This document shows, piece after piece, positions 34,802-44,910 of a stretch of DNA of 52,712 nucleotides; the first letter of the stretch is position 1, and each line of letters starts with the position of its first letter. The notes beneath the pieces are model-generated. The model made no database searches. It saw only the letters and a list, made by a program, of their open reading frames with translations, and was not told the origin of the DNA. Both the position numbers and the translations under genes were made by a program. The stretch is from an uncultured Spirochaetales bacterium (lineage in GTDB: Bacteria; Spirochaetota; Spirochaetia; Sphaerochaetales; Sphaerochaetaceae): assembly GCA_944390025.1 (NCBI GenBank), contig CALXOK010000008.1:1-52712 (forward strand), in the 5' to 3' direction.

Positions 34802-36750
34802 TTCAAAGCCTCCCTGATCTGATTCAGCCTTCCGCCCTTGAGAAGCATCTCAGCCTGAAGCGGAGTCACAGACAGCTTCATGAAGTATGTCTTTCCACCA
34901 GTGAGGTCCCTGACTTCCACCGGATGACCTTCCAGGCTTCTTTTTATCTGCAGGGCCGGATTGTCAATGACAAGCTCATCACTCATCTTTATTTCCTCAT
35001 AGTCCTGCTGACTTGCGATTGTCAGGGGAAGAATGCCGAAGTTGCATAGATTCGCCTGATGGATTCTCTCGATTGACAGCGCCATGACAGCCCTGACTCC
35101 GAGATACATCGGACAGATTGCCGCATGCTCCCTTGAAGAGCCCTGACCGTAGCTGTAGCCTGCGACAATGAAGGATGCCCTGCCCTCGTCGCGCAGTGCC
35201 GCGCTGCGCTGATGAAAAGAGGCATCCACATTCTCGAAAACGAACTGAGAGTAAACAGGAATATTCGACCTGTATTTGAGACGCGCACCTGCAGGCATGA
35301 TGTGGTCAGTCGTAATCTTGTCGCCGACCTTGAGCGATACTTCTCCTCTAAGCATATCTGGAAGAGACGGGCACTGTGGCGGCTGACCGATGTTGGGACC
35401 GCGGACAATCTCGACGCCAGAGGCATCAGAAGGCGGGAATATCAGCAGGCCGTCATCACAGATGAAGTCACCAGAGAAGCTGACTTCCGGTGCACTGACT
35501 ATATTTTGATCAAAGGGGTCCGTGATTTCTCCTGTTATGGAACTCAGTGCGGCAACAACGGGACTGACAAGATATACATTGGCACTCTTTGTTCCGCTCC
35601 TTCCCTCAAAGTTCCTGTTGTTTGTCCTCAGAGAAACTGCATCGGTTGAAGGGCTCTGGTGATTGCCGATGCAGAAGCCGCAAGCACTTTCCAGAATCCT
35701 CGCTCCTGCCTTGATGAAACGCTCAAGCGTTCCATCCTCTGTAATCATCATGAGAACCTGGCGGCTGCCCGGAGCGACACCGAAGGACACCGTGTCGGCA
35801 ATCCTCCTTCCTTCCAGAATACGGCTTGCTGTCACAAGATCAAGATAGGATGAATTCGTGCAGGAGCCGATAAGCACCTGATCTGTCTTCAGTCCCCTGA
35901 GCTCTCTGACCGGACGCACATTGCCGGGTGAATGAGGACAGGCGGCAAGCGGCTCAAGTGAAGAAAGGTCAATCTCGAAAGAATCATCATAGAGTGCATC
36001 CTCAGCTGCACTCATGGCCCTGAATGCCTCACCTCTGTGCTGGCGCTCAAGGAAGTCCTTTGTGATCTCATCTGAAGGGAACAGTGAACATGTCACACCA
36101 CACTCGGCGCCCATGTTGCATATCGTGGCGCGCTCTGGAACGGAAAGGGTTCTGACACCCTCTCCTGTGTATTCAAATACAGTGTTCACATTGCCCTTGA
36201 CACCGAAGTGCTGGAGAACAGCAAGGATGACATCCTTAGCAGTGACAAAGCCCCTGAGCTTTCCTGTAAGCCTGATTTCAACAACCCTGGGGCAGACAAG
36301 ACTGAATGGAACGCCTGCCATGGCAAGGGCGACATCAAGTCCCCCGCTTCCGATGGCAATCATGCCAAGTGCACCTCCTGTCGGGGTATGGCTGTCGGAT
36401 CCAAGAAGGGTCTTTCCGCACTGGCCGAAACGCTCAAGATGAACCTGATGGCAAATTCCGTTGCCTGCCCTTGAGAAGACAACACCCTTCTTTGCAGCCA
36501 CAGACTGAAGATACCTGTGGTCATCAGCGTTCTCAAAGCCAACCTGGATTGTATTATGGTCGACGTAGCTCACCGCAAGCTCATTGCGCACCCTGTCAAG
36601 GCCTAGGGATTCAAACTGAAGATAGGCCATCGTCCCGGTCGCATCCTGAGTAAGGGTCTGGTCTATTCTTATCTCAACGGGGCAGCCAGCTTCCAGCTGT
36701 CCTGAAACAAGATGTTCCTTGAGTATTTTATAGGTCAGAGTTCCTTTCAT
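34798..36750 (-). CDS. Aconitate hydratase
   Basis: This 650-residue iron-sulfur enzyme interconverts citrate and isocitrate. The three cluster cysteines are visible in [11 protein letters not shown] and [14 protein letters not shown]. Other markers are [24 protein letters not shown] and [12 protein letters not shown]. The length fits the shorter bacterial/archaeal AcnA-like group, not AcnB. The start is ATG 36750, after AGGAGG with 4 nt spacing; an upstream GTG/ATG extension to 36771 is rejected because it spans the ribosome binding site. It precedes icd and is divergent from the DUF212 gene. Confidence 0.95.
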   Translation of the reverse strand: MKGTLTYKILKEHLVSGQLEAGCPVEIRIDQTLTQDATGTMAYLQFESLGLDRVRNELAVSYVDHNTIQVGFENADDHRYLQSVAAKKGVVFSRAGNGICHQVHLERFGQCGKTLLGSDSHTPTGGALGMIAIGSGGLDVALAMAGVPFSLVCPRVVEIRLTGKLRGFVTAKDVILAVLQHFGVKGNVNTVFEYTGEGVRTLSVPERATICNMGAECGVTCSLFPSDEITKDFLERQHRGEAFRAMSAAEDALYDDSFEIDLSSLEPLAACPHSPGNVRPVRELRGLKTDQVLIGSCTNSSYLDLVTASRILEGRRIADTVSFGVAPGSRQVLMMITEDGTLERFIKAGARILESACGFCIGNHQSPSTDAVSLRTNNRNFEGRSGTKSANVYLVSPVVAALSSITGEITDPFDQNIVSAPEVSFSGDFICDDGLLIFPPSDASGVEIVRGPNIGQPPQCPSLPDMLRGEVSLKVGDKITTDHIMPAGARLKYRSNIPVYSQFVFENVDASFHQRSAALRDEGRASFIVAGYSYGQGSSREHAAICPMYLGVRAVMALSIERIHQANLCNFGILPLTIASQQDYEEIKMSDELVIDNPALQIKRSLEGHPVEVRDLTGGKTYFMKLSVTPLQAEMLLKGGRLNQIREALK

Positions 36751-36797
36751 AAGTCCTCCTGCAAACACCATTGAACTCTAACACAAGCCATCCTCGG

Positions 36798-36826
36798 TTG
36801 CAATTGACTCACTCATCATTTAGAAT
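36798..36826 (+). promoter_or_regulatory. Leaderless promoter of DUF212 gene
   Basis: -35 TTGCAA (36798-36803), 17-nt spacer and -10 TAGAAT (36821-36826). The predicted start is exactly the GTG start codon at 36833. Confidence 0.6.
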
Positions 36827-36832
36827 GTCCGT

Positions 36833-37297
36833 GTGGATAACAACATACTGCTGAACGCACCGCTTGTAAGCGCCTTTGCCGCATGGGCAATAGCCCAGTT
36901 CCTGAAACCGTTCATCTCCAGACTTATGGGGCACGGCTTCAACAAGCACATGTTCCTGTCAACAGGAGGCATGCCCAGCTCTCATACGGCCACAGTCATG
37001 GCTCTTAGCACATCAGTTGCCCTGACAAGAGGATTCCAGAGCTATGCATTCGCAATCAGCATCGTTTTCTCTCTCATTGTCATCCACGACTCAATGAACA
37101 TCAGGATGGAAGCAGGGAAACAGGCCGATGTGATTAACGAATGGTCTAAAATCCTCTCGGAAATCCACAAGGACGGCCCATTCAAGCAGGAACACCTGAA
37201 GACCATGCTCGGACACTCCTTCTCTCAGGTTGCCGCGGGTCTTCTTCTTGGTATTCTTGTCGGACTGGTCATAACATGGTTAATCGCCCCATGGTAA
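36833..37297 (+). CDS. Divergent PAP2 family membrane protein (DUF212)
   Basis: A 154-residue membrane protein with the DUF212 motifs LSTGGMPSSHTATV, DSMNIRMEAGKQA and LGHSFSQVAAG. These resemble acid phosphatase/vanadium haloperoxidase motifs, though activity is unproven. It has three to four membrane segments. The start is GTG 36833 with no ribosome binding site. Confidence 0.88.
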   Translation: MDNNILLNAPLVSAFAAWAIAQFLKPFISRLMGHGFNKHMFLSTGGMPSSHTATVMALSTSVALTRGFQSYAFAISIVFSLIVIHDSMNIRMEAGKQADVINEWSKILSEIHKDGPFKQEHLKTMLGHSFSQVAAGLLLGILVGLVITWLIAPW

Positions 37298-37375
37298 ATT
37301 CTCACTACAGGCTTTTCCGGCTCTGATTAATTTTTGCTCTTTACAAGATCAGGCTGTTTTCTCATCTTTCATTGC

Positions 37376-38032
37376 ATGAACTGGCTTGAACAACACATAA
37401 CACTTCAGAATTACGACGACAGGAATGCAGAAAGGGAGAATGCCTTCACACATTTCGCCGGAAGCATCCTTGCCCTGATTGGATTCATCTACATCATCAT
37501 GTCCCTTGACAGCATGAAGGACAACGCAGTAAGAGCCGGCATGATTGTCTTCGGCATGACCAACATCCTGCTTTACACTGCCAGCGGCTTCTACCACTGG
37601 CTGCCGGTTTCAAATGCGAAAAGGATATGCAGGATACTTGATCACAGTAACATCTATTTTCTGATTGCAGGAACCTACACCCCATTGCTCCTTTATGTAG
37701 GTACTCCTGTGACATTCTTCCTGACCTTCTTCATGTGGGCCATTGCACTTCTGGGTGTCGGCTTCACACTCTTCTTCTGGGGACGGCTCAAACCGCTTCA
37801 TCCTGTCCTCTATCTGGTCATGGGATGGATGATTGTCTTCTTCTGGTCCTCAGTCATCCCCTACCTTCCTCAGGGTGTGCTCAAGTATCTTGTAACAGGC
37901 GGTGTGATATATTCAGCCGGAGTCATCTTCTATGCGATGAAGAAGCTTCCTCACTATCATGCAATCTGGCATCTTTTCGTTCTGGCAGGATCAATCGTGT
38001 TTTATGTCGGACTGTGTGTCAATCTTGCCTGA
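37376..38032 (+). CDS. Hemolysin III / PAQR family membrane protein
   Basis: A 218-residue seven-helix membrane protein. Conserved polar residues are in YTASGFYHW, RILDHSNIYFLIAGTYTP and HAIWHLFVLAGS, which form the PAQR metal-site pattern (Ser, Asp, three His). Bacterial members were named hemolysin III, but lytic activity is doubtful. Start at ATG 37376; the longer frame lacks a ribosome binding site. TTTACA and CATCTT lie 17 nt apart upstream. Confidence 0.9.
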   Translation: MNWLEQHITLQNYDDRNAERENAFTHFAGSILALIGFIYIIMSLDSMKDNAVRAGMIVFGMTNILLYTASGFYHWLPVSNAKRICRILDHSNIYFLIAGTYTPLLLYVGTPVTFFLTFFMWAIALLGVGFTLFFWGRLKPLHPVLYLVMGWMIVFFWSSVIPYLPQGVLKYLVTGGVIYSAGVIFYAMKKLPHYHAIWHLFVLAGSIVFYVGLCVNLA

Positions 38033-38052
38033 ACTATGATATTGTTCAGCTG

Positions 38053-38862
38053 ATGAGCAGAAAGAAGACTGACGGTAAAGAGGCTTTTGAAGCCTTCTAC
38101 AGCAGTATTTACAAAGACCGGTGGCCGGCACTGAGACAGGCTCTTACTGATGAGAAGAGTCCGGTATCCTATTCAAGGAACCTGTTAAAGGAATATTTCC
38201 TTGACGAGGCCTCCATCACAGCGGCATCCCTGCTTCCACTCAAAAAAGACGACAGAGTGCTAGACATGTGTGCGGCTCCCGGGGGAAAGACACTTGTCCT
38301 TGCATCAAGGATGAATGGAAACGTGACGATTGTCGCGAACGACCGCTCACGGGATCGCAAGGCCCGGCTGGACAAGGTCCTCACGCAGCATCTGGATGCA
38401 TCAGTCCTTGAAAGGATTTTCACGACATGCAGGGATGCATCACGCTGGGGGCTTTATGAGAAGGATGCATATGATGCAGTCCTTCTGGACGCACCATGCT
38501 CAAGTGAGCGTCATGTCATCATGAGTGAAGAGCATCTTTCCATCTGGTCGCCTAACAGGCCTAAGCGTCTTGCCATAGAACAGTACAGCCTTCTGGCAAG
38601 TGCATTCATGGCCGTGAAGGAAAAAGGTTACATATTGTATTCAACCTGCTCTATTAACCCGAAAGAAGATGAAGAGGTTGTCGCAAGACTCTTCAGGAAA
38701 AAAGAAGGCCTCGTGGAAGAAGTGCCGCTTTGTGTGGAGAATGCGGAAAGCAGGAAATACGGAAAGATCATCATGCCGGATACCGCAGACGGTTCTGGCC
38801 CTATGTATTTTGCCCTGTTGAGGAAGCTGAGCAATGAACCATGTCGCGATAACCAGATGTGA
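38053..38862 (+). CDS. RNA m5C methyltransferase (RsmB/NSUN-like)
   Basis: A 269-residue SAM-dependent enzyme. Signatures are LDMCAAPGGKTLVLA (SAM binding), LLDAPCSSERHV (motif IV Cys) and YSTCSINPKEDEE (catalytic motif VI Cys). There is no NusB-like N-terminal domain, so it is the short YebU/RsmF-like or NSUN-like type. Target may be rRNA or tRNA. Start ATG 38053 is used; the frame extends much further upstream in the hemolysin gene, which is not plausible. The DUF362 gene begins 29 bp before its stop. Confidence 0.9.
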   Translation: MSRKKTDGKEAFEAFYSSIYKDRWPALRQALTDEKSPVSYSRNLLKEYFLDEASITAASLLPLKKDDRVLDMCAAPGGKTLVLASRMNGNVTIVANDRSRDRKARLDKVLTQHLDASVLERIFTTCRDASRWGLYEKDAYDAVLLDAPCSSERHVIMSEEHLSIWSPNRPKRLAIEQYSLLASAFMAVKEKGYILYSTCSINPKEDEEVVARLFRKKEGLVEEVPLCVENAESRKYGKIIMPDTADGSGPMYFALLRKLSNEPCRDNQM

Positions 38863-39925
38863 GAACTATGAATACAGTATTGTGCGGGATGCAGTAAGAG
38901 AGGTGACAGCCGCATCATCATTTCCTGACTGCAAGGGCAGAAAGATTCTTGTCAAGCCGAACATCCTTTCTGACAGCAGGCCAGAAAAAGGAATCACAAC
39001 CCATCCTGCAGTAGTCAGGGCTCTGGTAGAGGAATGTCTTGAGCGCGGAGCGGAAAAAGTCTTCATCGGAGATTCTCCAGGCCTTCACTCGCCTCACTTT
39101 TCTCCAGTCAGCTCAGGAATAGCCGCCGTATGTGAACAGACAGGAGCCCAATGGGCTGATTTCACTCAGGGCAGCGTATCCAGAACACTGCCGGACGGTA
39201 CACGAATCCAGATTGCTTCCGTTCTCGACCAGGTGGACTTCGTCATCTCGGCCGCAAAGTTTAAAACACACCAGTTGATGTTTCTGACAGGATGTGTGAA
39301 GAACATGTTCGGCCTGATGCCAGGGCTCAACAAAAGCTCGACACATCTCCGCTTTCCGGACAAGAATGATTTCGCCCGTTTTCTACAGCAGCTTTTTGAA
39401 GTATCGAAAACGGCATATGCCCTTATGGACGCCTGCATCGTGATGGAAGGCGCAGGACCCGCGAACGGAACACTCAGATACGCGGGACTCCTCATCGGGT
39501 CAGACAATGCCTATCTTGTTGACAAGGCAGAGGCAATCATGATGGGTTATGATCCGGCCAGCATCCCAGTGCTCAAAGGCCGGAAGGAGCTTTCCATGAA
39601 TGAAAGTTACCCTCTGCTTGATGCCCATGACCTTGTAATCAAGGATTTCAGGAGAATAGATGTGAAAAAGGCTGACAACCTCTTTTCAGCCCTTATCATG
39701 CCATTCTTCACACGTATCTTCGGCAAGAAGAAGACAGAAAAAGGAAATGCTCCGTCTTTCAGTGAAAAAGCCTGTGTACACTGCCTGAGATGCGTGAAAA
39801 TCTGTCCGGCTCATGCGCTCAGCCACGCTGGAGGAAAAATAATAATCGACACAGGAAAATGCATACGCTGCTACTGCTGCGCCGAGATGTGTCCGGCTGA
39901 TGCGATAAGCGTGAAAGAAAGCTGA
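38834..39925 (+). CDS. DUF362 protein with 2[4Fe-4S] ferredoxin tail
   Basis: This 363-residue protein begins with a DUF362 domain (KILVKPNILSDSRPEKGITTHP, then GDSPGLHSP). It ends in two cluster motifs, CVHCLRCVKICPA and CIRCYCCAEMCPADAIS. It should bind two 4Fe-4S clusters and act in electron transfer or metal/cofactor handling; the function is unknown. It overlaps the methyltransferase gene by 29 bp. Confidence 0.9.
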   Translation: MNHVAITRCENYEYSIVRDAVREVTAASSFPDCKGRKILVKPNILSDSRPEKGITTHPAVVRALVEECLERGAEKVFIGDSPGLHSPHFSPVSSGIAAVCEQTGAQWADFTQGSVSRTLPDGTRIQIASVLDQVDFVISAAKFKTHQLMFLTGCVKNMFGLMPGLNKSSTHLRFPDKNDFARFLQQLFEVSKTAYALMDACIVMEGAGPANGTLRYAGLLIGSDNAYLVDKAEAIMMGYDPASIPVLKGRKELSMNESYPLLDAHDLVIKDFRRIDVKKADNLFSALIMPFFTRIFGKKKTEKGNAPSFSEKACVHCLRCVKICPAHALSHAGGKIIIDTGKCIRCYCCAEMCPADAISVKES

Positions 39926-39968
39926 TTCTGCTGTCCGCTGGAAGAAAACCTGATTATATTTGAGTTAA

Positions 39969-40805
39969 ATGAAATATAATCTTCTCTTCTGCATCAATCA
40001 TGTCTATACAGATATATTGCTCGTCTCTCTTTTCTCAATATTACAGAACTCCGGCTTCGATGAGACAGACGTCTATATAATCAGCCGGGACCTGAATGAG
40101 GAAGACAGGAGAAAAATAAGAATTCTTGAGACAGAAAAAAAACGAATCACCTTCATAAACTTTGATGCAGCAATGCTGAAAGATGCACCTGTCACACAGC
40201 GATACCCGGCTGAAATATATTTCCGGCTGTTCGCATGCAATCTTCTTCCTCAGGACATTAATAAAATTCTTTATATGGATGTTGATACAATCTGTATTAA
40301 TAAACTTATAGATTTATATAATACTGATATCAATAATGTATATTTTGCAGCCTGTACTCATACAAGAAAACTATTGACTAAAATAAATGCCATACGGCTT
40401 GATATAAAGAACAAGACAGAATCCGTTTATATTAATACCGGAGTCATGCTGATGAATCTTGATTTGCTCAGAAAGCATTTCGACAAGGAAAGAATCTTCG
40501 CTTTTTTAAAGGAAAACGGAAGAAGGCTTATCCTTCCGGATCAGGACATAGTGATGGCTCTGTATGGAGACAGGATCATTGTCCTGGATAAGCTCATTTA
40601 CAATCTCTCTCCCCGCATTTACCATCTTACCGGTCATGTTCATTCTGCAGGCAGGATGTCAGTTGACTTTGTGAAAAAGAACACTGCAATCATTCATTTC
40701 TGTGGCAGGAAAAAACCCTGGAAAGAAGCCATGCCTCCGCTTGGAATCTTCTGGCAGGAAGCTGAAAAAAGACTGAAAACCTATCTTGACGAGAAAAGGC
40801 GATAA
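39969..40805 (+). CDS. Glycosyltransferase family 8 (LPS galactosyltransferase-like)
   Basis: A 278-residue GT-A fold enzyme with DXD motif ILYMDVDTICINK, a nucleotide-sugar N-terminus (NLLFCINHVYTDILLVS) and the GT8 terminal IIHFCGRKKPWK. It should transfer glucose or galactose to a cell-surface glycan. TATATT (39955-39960) ends 8 nt before the ATG. The gene is more AT-rich than its neighbours, which points to transfer. It stands alone with no other glycan genes nearby. Confidence 0.9.
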   Translation: MKYNLLFCINHVYTDILLVSLFSILQNSGFDETDVYIISRDLNEEDRRKIRILETEKKRITFINFDAAMLKDAPVTQRYPAEIYFRLFACNLLPQDINKILYMDVDTICINKLIDLYNTDINNVYFAACTHTRKLLTKINAIRLDIKNKTESVYINTGVMLMNLDLLRKHFDKERIFAFLKENGRRLILPDQDIVMALYGDRIIVLDKLIYNLSPRIYHLTGHVHSAGRMSVDFVKKNTAIIHFCGRKKPWKEAMPPLGIFWQEAEKRLKTYLDEKRR

Positions 40806-40823
40806 AGATTAGCTTCATTCTCT

Positions 40824-42821
40824 ATGAGCATTGACCTTCACAAGGAACTCAACAGTGAACAGGCTGCCGCAGCCCAGAATATCCGCGGGGCAAGTCTTAT
40901 CATCGCAGGAGCCGGAAGCGGCAAGACAAGAATGATCACATACAGGATTGCTCATATGCTTGAGTGCGGTATTGATGAAAGTGAGATCCTTGCCCTCACC
41001 TTCACAAACAAGGCAGCAAAGGAGATGAGTGAACGCATCAGATCCCTTGTCGGAAAGCCGCTGAAAAAGCTTACTGCAACGACCTTCCACTCCTTCGGTC
41101 TCGGGCTTCTCAAGCAGTACATCCAGTACCTGGGTTACAAAAACAACTTCACAATCTACGACACAAATGACAACACGGCTCTTCTTAAGCAGGTTATCGT
41201 CTCTCTTGGCCTTGAGGTGAGTGACTACAACACATACTCGCTTCTCTCAGTTTTCTCTGACATGAAAACAGGACGCATAAAGACTTTCGAGAATAAAGAC
41301 AGTGCTGTCAGTCAGATTTATACTGAATGGCTTCTGAGTCAGAAAGCCTACAACGTCGTCGACTTCGATGATCTGATACTTCTTCCGATAAAACTCTTCG
41401 AAAAGCGTCCTGATGTTCTTGAGAAGGTTCAGGAGCGCTATAAGTACATCCTTGTGGACGAGTTTCAGGACACTTCCCTGCTTCAATACCGCTTTATCTC
41501 CATGATTGCGATGAAATACAGGAACATCTGCGTGGTCGGGGATGATGACCAGAGCATATACTCCTGGAGAGGCGCGAATTACCGGAATATCGTGAAGTTC
41601 GAGGAAGACTTTCCAGAGCGTAAGGAGTACAAGCTCGAAAGGAATTACCGCTCCACAGGAACGATTCTTGAGGCAGCTAACCAGCTCATCGTGCACAACA
41701 AGGAAAGAAAGAAGAAAAAGCTCTGGACTGAAGATGATGAGGGAAGCCGGATTTACGTAATCAATCCTGAAGACGAGGACGAGGAAGCCTTCATGATTGC
41801 TGAAGCTGTGAAGAAAAAGCATAAGGAAAAAGGTCTTTCATATAGCGATTTCGGCATACTTGTGCGCACAAACAGCCTGCTTGCCACCCTTGAGAACGCA
41901 CTCATGGAAAACGGAATAGTCTGTCAGGTCTCCGGAGGCTCAAGCTTCTTTGACCGCAAGGAAGTGCGTGACATGATCTGCTATCTGAAAGTGATAGTCA
42001 ATCCGGATGATGATGTCTCCCTGCTGAGGATTATCAACACGCCGCACAGGTCTATTGGACGTGTCAGCGTCGAAAAACTCAGACAGTTCGCAGATGAGAA
42101 GAAAATCTCGCTTTTTGACGCGCTTACCCAGTTCGCATATGCTGCAGATTCACCTGTGAAGGGGAAAAGCCAGGAGAACCTGAAAAAGTTCTCTAATCAG
42201 ATACTTTCCTGGCAGAATGAGCTTAAAAACGGAAGAAACGCGAAGCTGCTGAATACAATCATTGAAGACACAGGCTATCGGGAAATGCTTTATGAAGAGT
42301 ACCCTGACAAGCCGAAGATGATTGATTTCAAAATGAAATCTCTTGAGTTCCTGGTAAACAGGATTACCTGTTTTGAGAAAAACAATCCGGACTCCTCTCT
42401 GAGGGATTACCTGAATCTGATGAGTCTTGACGGCAAAGAGAATGCAGACAGGGAGGATGATAAGGTCAATCTGATGACAATGCATGCCTCAAAAGGTCTT
42501 GAGTTCGACACTGTCTATCTTGCCGGTGTCGAGGACAACATCATCCCGTCAGCACGTGCACTGGAAGAGGATGCGAAGAATATCGATGAGGAACGCCGTC
42601 TTTTCTATGTTGCGATTACCAGAGCCAGAAAGGAGCTTACAATCAGTTATTGTGAAAAGAGAAAGGACCGCATGGGCGAAAGCCATCTGGTCCTTCCTTC
42701 ACGATTCCTTGAAGAGATACCCTCCTCTCTTTTCACTCAGGAAAATGAAGCTTATGAAAGCACTCCTGAAGACAGGATAGGCATGCTTAATGATTTGCTT
42801 AAGTCATTCGGCCATTTTTAG
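40824..42821 (+). CDS. UvrD/PcrA-type SF1 helicase
   Basis: A 665-residue 3'-5' DNA helicase. Motifs are LIIAGAGSGKTRMIT (Walker A), ALTFTNKAAKEM, VDEFQDTSLLQYRF, VVGDDDQSIYSWRGA, LERNYRST, TMHASKGLEFDTVYLAG and RRLFYVAITRA. It works in repair and replication restart. TTGACG at 40786-40791 with a weak -10 lies upstream. The TAG stop shares four bases with the stop of the convergent EIIC gene. Confidence 0.93.
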   Translation: MSIDLHKELNSEQAAAAQNIRGASLIIAGAGSGKTRMITYRIAHMLECGIDESEILALTFTNKAAKEMSERIRSLVGKPLKKLTATTFHSFGLGLLKQYIQYLGYKNNFTIYDTNDNTALLKQVIVSLGLEVSDYNTYSLLSVFSDMKTGRIKTFENKDSAVSQIYTEWLLSQKAYNVVDFDDLILLPIKLFEKRPDVLEKVQERYKYILVDEFQDTSLLQYRFISMIAMKYRNICVVGDDDQSIYSWRGANYRNIVKFEEDFPERKEYKLERNYRSTGTILEAANQLIVHNKERKKKKLWTEDDEGSRIYVINPEDEDEEAFMIAEAVKKKHKEKGLSYSDFGILVRTNSLLATLENALMENGIVCQVSGGSSFFDRKEVRDMICYLKVIVNPDDDVSLLRIINTPHRSIGRVSVEKLRQFADEKKISLFDALTQFAYAADSPVKGKSQENLKKFSNQILSWQNELKNGRNAKLLNTIIEDTGYREMLYEEYPDKPKMIDFKMKSLEFLVNRITCFEKNNPDSSLRDYLNLMSLDGKENADREDDKVNLMTMHASKGLEFDTVYLAGVEDNIIPSARALEEDAKNIDEERRLFYVAITRARKELTISYCEKRKDRMGESHLVLPSRFLEEIPSSLFTQENEAYESTPEDRIGMLNDLLKSFGHF

Positions 42822-43870
42822 CTTAGCAGCATGTCTCCTGACTTTATATAGCCTTTTTTCCTCATGAATTCGCTTATTGCAAGCGTAATGACTGCAGGAA
42901 GAATGAAATGAAGCAGCAGTATCTGCCATAAGACGCCGCTTCCCATAACAGCCACTGCATTGAACTGTCCCACAAGACCGCTTGTTCCCATTCCTGCTCC
43001 TGATGCATTGTTAGACATCTTGAAAACACAGGTTGATACAGGTCCCAGGATAGCAGAACACAGAGTCGGCGGAATCCATATTTTCCAGTTCTTCCAGATG
43101 TTTGGTATCTGAAGCATGCTGGTACCAAGCCCCTGACTTATCAGCCCGCCTATTCTGTTTTCCCTGTAAGAAGCAACTGCAAAACCTATCATCTGACAGC
43201 AGCATCCGCAGCATGCGGCTCCTGCAGCAAGCCCGTCAAGCCCAAGAGAAATGCATATTGCAGCAGATGAAATCGGAAGAGTGAGGACCATGCCTACAAC
43301 TGTTGAGACAAGTACTCCCATCGGGAAAGGATAAAGAAGAGTGAGCTGATTGATAAATGCCCCTATTGCATTCATCAAAGCAGCTACTGCAGGAGACACC
43401 AGTATTCCAGTAAAAGAACCTAAAAGAATCGTAAATACCGGGACAAGTATGATATCAACCTTTGTCTTGCCTGAAATCCATTTCCCGCAAAGAGCACCTA
43501 CAAGAGCAGCAATTGTCGCTCCAAGCGGTTCACCTGTAGACAGAGCATAGGTTGTAAGCGAAATTGTACCTGCTCCGACAGCACCGCATACTGCAGAAGA
43601 GAACCTTGCCAGTGGTGGTGCTTTAACAGCATTTGCAACACCGATACCAATTGCAGGACCAGTCATATACTGTGCAATCTGTCCAATAGATACGAGATAA
43701 TCAAGCCCAGCATATGTTCCAATCTGTTTGATTATCAGGCCGATGATGAGGGATGAGAACAGACCCTGTGCCATCCCGTTAAGAACCTGAACAATATATT
43801 GTCCGAGGTTCACATTCTTCTCAGAAGCTGTCATATAAGCCTCAGCAAAAAAAGAAAATGCGGATGACAT
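42818..43870 (-). CDS. PTS EIIC-like membrane protein (PTS_EIIC_2 type)
   Basis: A 350-residue, Gly/Ala-rich membrane protein with about nine segments. The pattern VLNGMAQGLFSSLIIG, YMTGPAIGIGVANA and MGTSGLVGQFNAV matches the stand-alone EIIC group seen in Firmicutes and others. No EIIA, EIIB or HPr gene is adjacent, so phosphorelay function is unproven. An odd Cys-rich run CCGCCC sits in one segment. The start is uncertain: ATG 43870, or ATG 43834, which has a better GAGG ribosome binding site. A TATAAT -10 (43924-43929) and a leader with two small hairpins (43881-43913) precede it. Confidence 0.8.
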   Translation of the reverse strand: MSSAFSFFAEAYMTASEKNVNLGQYIVQVLNGMAQGLFSSLIIGLIIKQIGTYAGLDYLVSIGQIAQYMTGPAIGIGVANAVKAPPLARFSSAVCGAVGAGTISLTTYALSTGEPLGATIAALVGALCGKWISGKTKVDIILVPVFTILLGSFTGILVSPAVAALMNAIGAFINQLTLLYPFPMGVLVSTVVGMVLTLPISSAAICISLGLDGLAAGAACCGCCCQMIGFAVASYRENRIGGLISQGLGTSMLQIPNIWKNWKIWIPPTLCSAILGPVSTCVFKMSNNASGAGMGTSGLVGQFNAVAVMGSGVLWQILLLHFILPAVITLAISEFMRKKGYIKSGDMLLS

Positions 43871-44335
43871 AAACAGAACTGAGGTTTTGTCCTCAATCCA
43901 GGCCTCCAGATTGTGTGAAGAATATTATATACAGGATGCAATGAAAAGACTCTAATTTAAAAAATATGAACTTTTTGCAAATTCAATATCTAAAATTAAC
44001 TAGTTAAATATAATAACTATATAATTTAGATTTTATTCTATAGAATAAATATACAATTAAATTTTTATAAAATACGTTCATACATCCGATATCGGTATTT
44101 ATAATCGTAAATATTTAATATTTGTTTAGATTATTTAGCCATAATCACCTTTCCGATACTCAAATGAAAGACAACTATTCAAGATAAATAATTTAAATAT
44201 AATTTATAATTTTAACTTTAATATTTATTTATTGTATCTATACAATAATATTATATATATTATATGGTTTTAATATATATTAAATATTTTATTAAATATT
44301 TTTTCTATGATTTCTTGCGGATTTAAATGAATAAA
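43871..44335. other. AT-rich intergenic region without genes
   Basis: No coding frame is seen. The first 60 bases hold the promoter and leader of the EIIC gene on the minus strand. The rest is extremely AT-rich with scattered palindromes: CCGATATCGG (44086-44095), TTCTATAGAA and an IR TATTGTA-TC-TACAATA-like repeat. It forms the left border of the low-GC NUDIX/ParA module. Confidence 0.6.
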
Positions 44336-44803
44336 TTACATTTTAATTAATCGTTTTTTTATCAAATTCAACTGATATCGTACAAAAGGAAATAATTTCT
44401 TGTATTCTTCTTCAGATAAACTTGCTTTGTAATTGTACAGATCAACATATTTGTACTTCTGATATTCTTTTGAAAATCTTTCAGGAGCACTTGCTGTTGA
44501 TATTCTTTTGTCTGATACAACCAGGTACAGTTCCCACCTGTAATGCCAGAATCCAAGTGCATGAATGAGACTAATATTTACCTCACTTCTATCCAGATGA
44601 ACACCTGTTTCTTCATAAAACTCTCGAAGAGCTGTATCAAGATAGTCTTTATCTGATGCTTTGTCGAAGCCACCACCGATAAAGGCCCAGACTTTTGGAT
44701 GACTTCGAAGCTGCATGAGAACTTCATCATTACATACATAAGCTATTCCACCACCACAGTAACCATCAAATATTAATTTCTTGAGTTTCTGCAGTATTTT
44801 CAT
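44336..44803 (-). CDS. NUDIX hydrolase
   Basis: A 155-residue MutT-like pyrophosphohydrolase. The Nudix box is GGGFDKASDKDYLDTALREFYEETGV without the usual upstream Glu, so part of the metal site may be weak; the REFYEETGV core is intact. The substrate is unknown. It is low in GC and flanked by AT-rich DNA, part of a small transferred module. Confidence 0.85.
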   Translation of the reverse strand: MKILQKLKKLIFDGYCGGGIAYVCNDEVLMQLRSHPKVWAFIGGGFDKASDKDYLDTALREFYEETGVHLDRSEVNISLIHALGFWHYRWELYLVVSDKRISTASAPERFSKEYQKYKYVDLYNYKASLSEEEYKKLFPFVRYQLNLIKKRLIKM

Positions 44804-44910
44804 AGCTTTTTTCTTTATAGTTGTATTATAAACTTTAAATTTCGTCTGAGAAATCAGTTTAAATTATATATAAATTATAGCATATCAATACAATTAATAT
44901 ATAATAAAGA

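Noticed and set aside
33860..34822. 320-codon frame opposite icd
   Set aside because: Antisense shadow of isocitrate dehydrogenase with cysteine-rich, unnatural composition.
43920..44335. AT-rich stretch as replication origin
   Set aside because: No DnaA-box cluster, no dnaA/dnaN nearby; AT richness alone is not enough.
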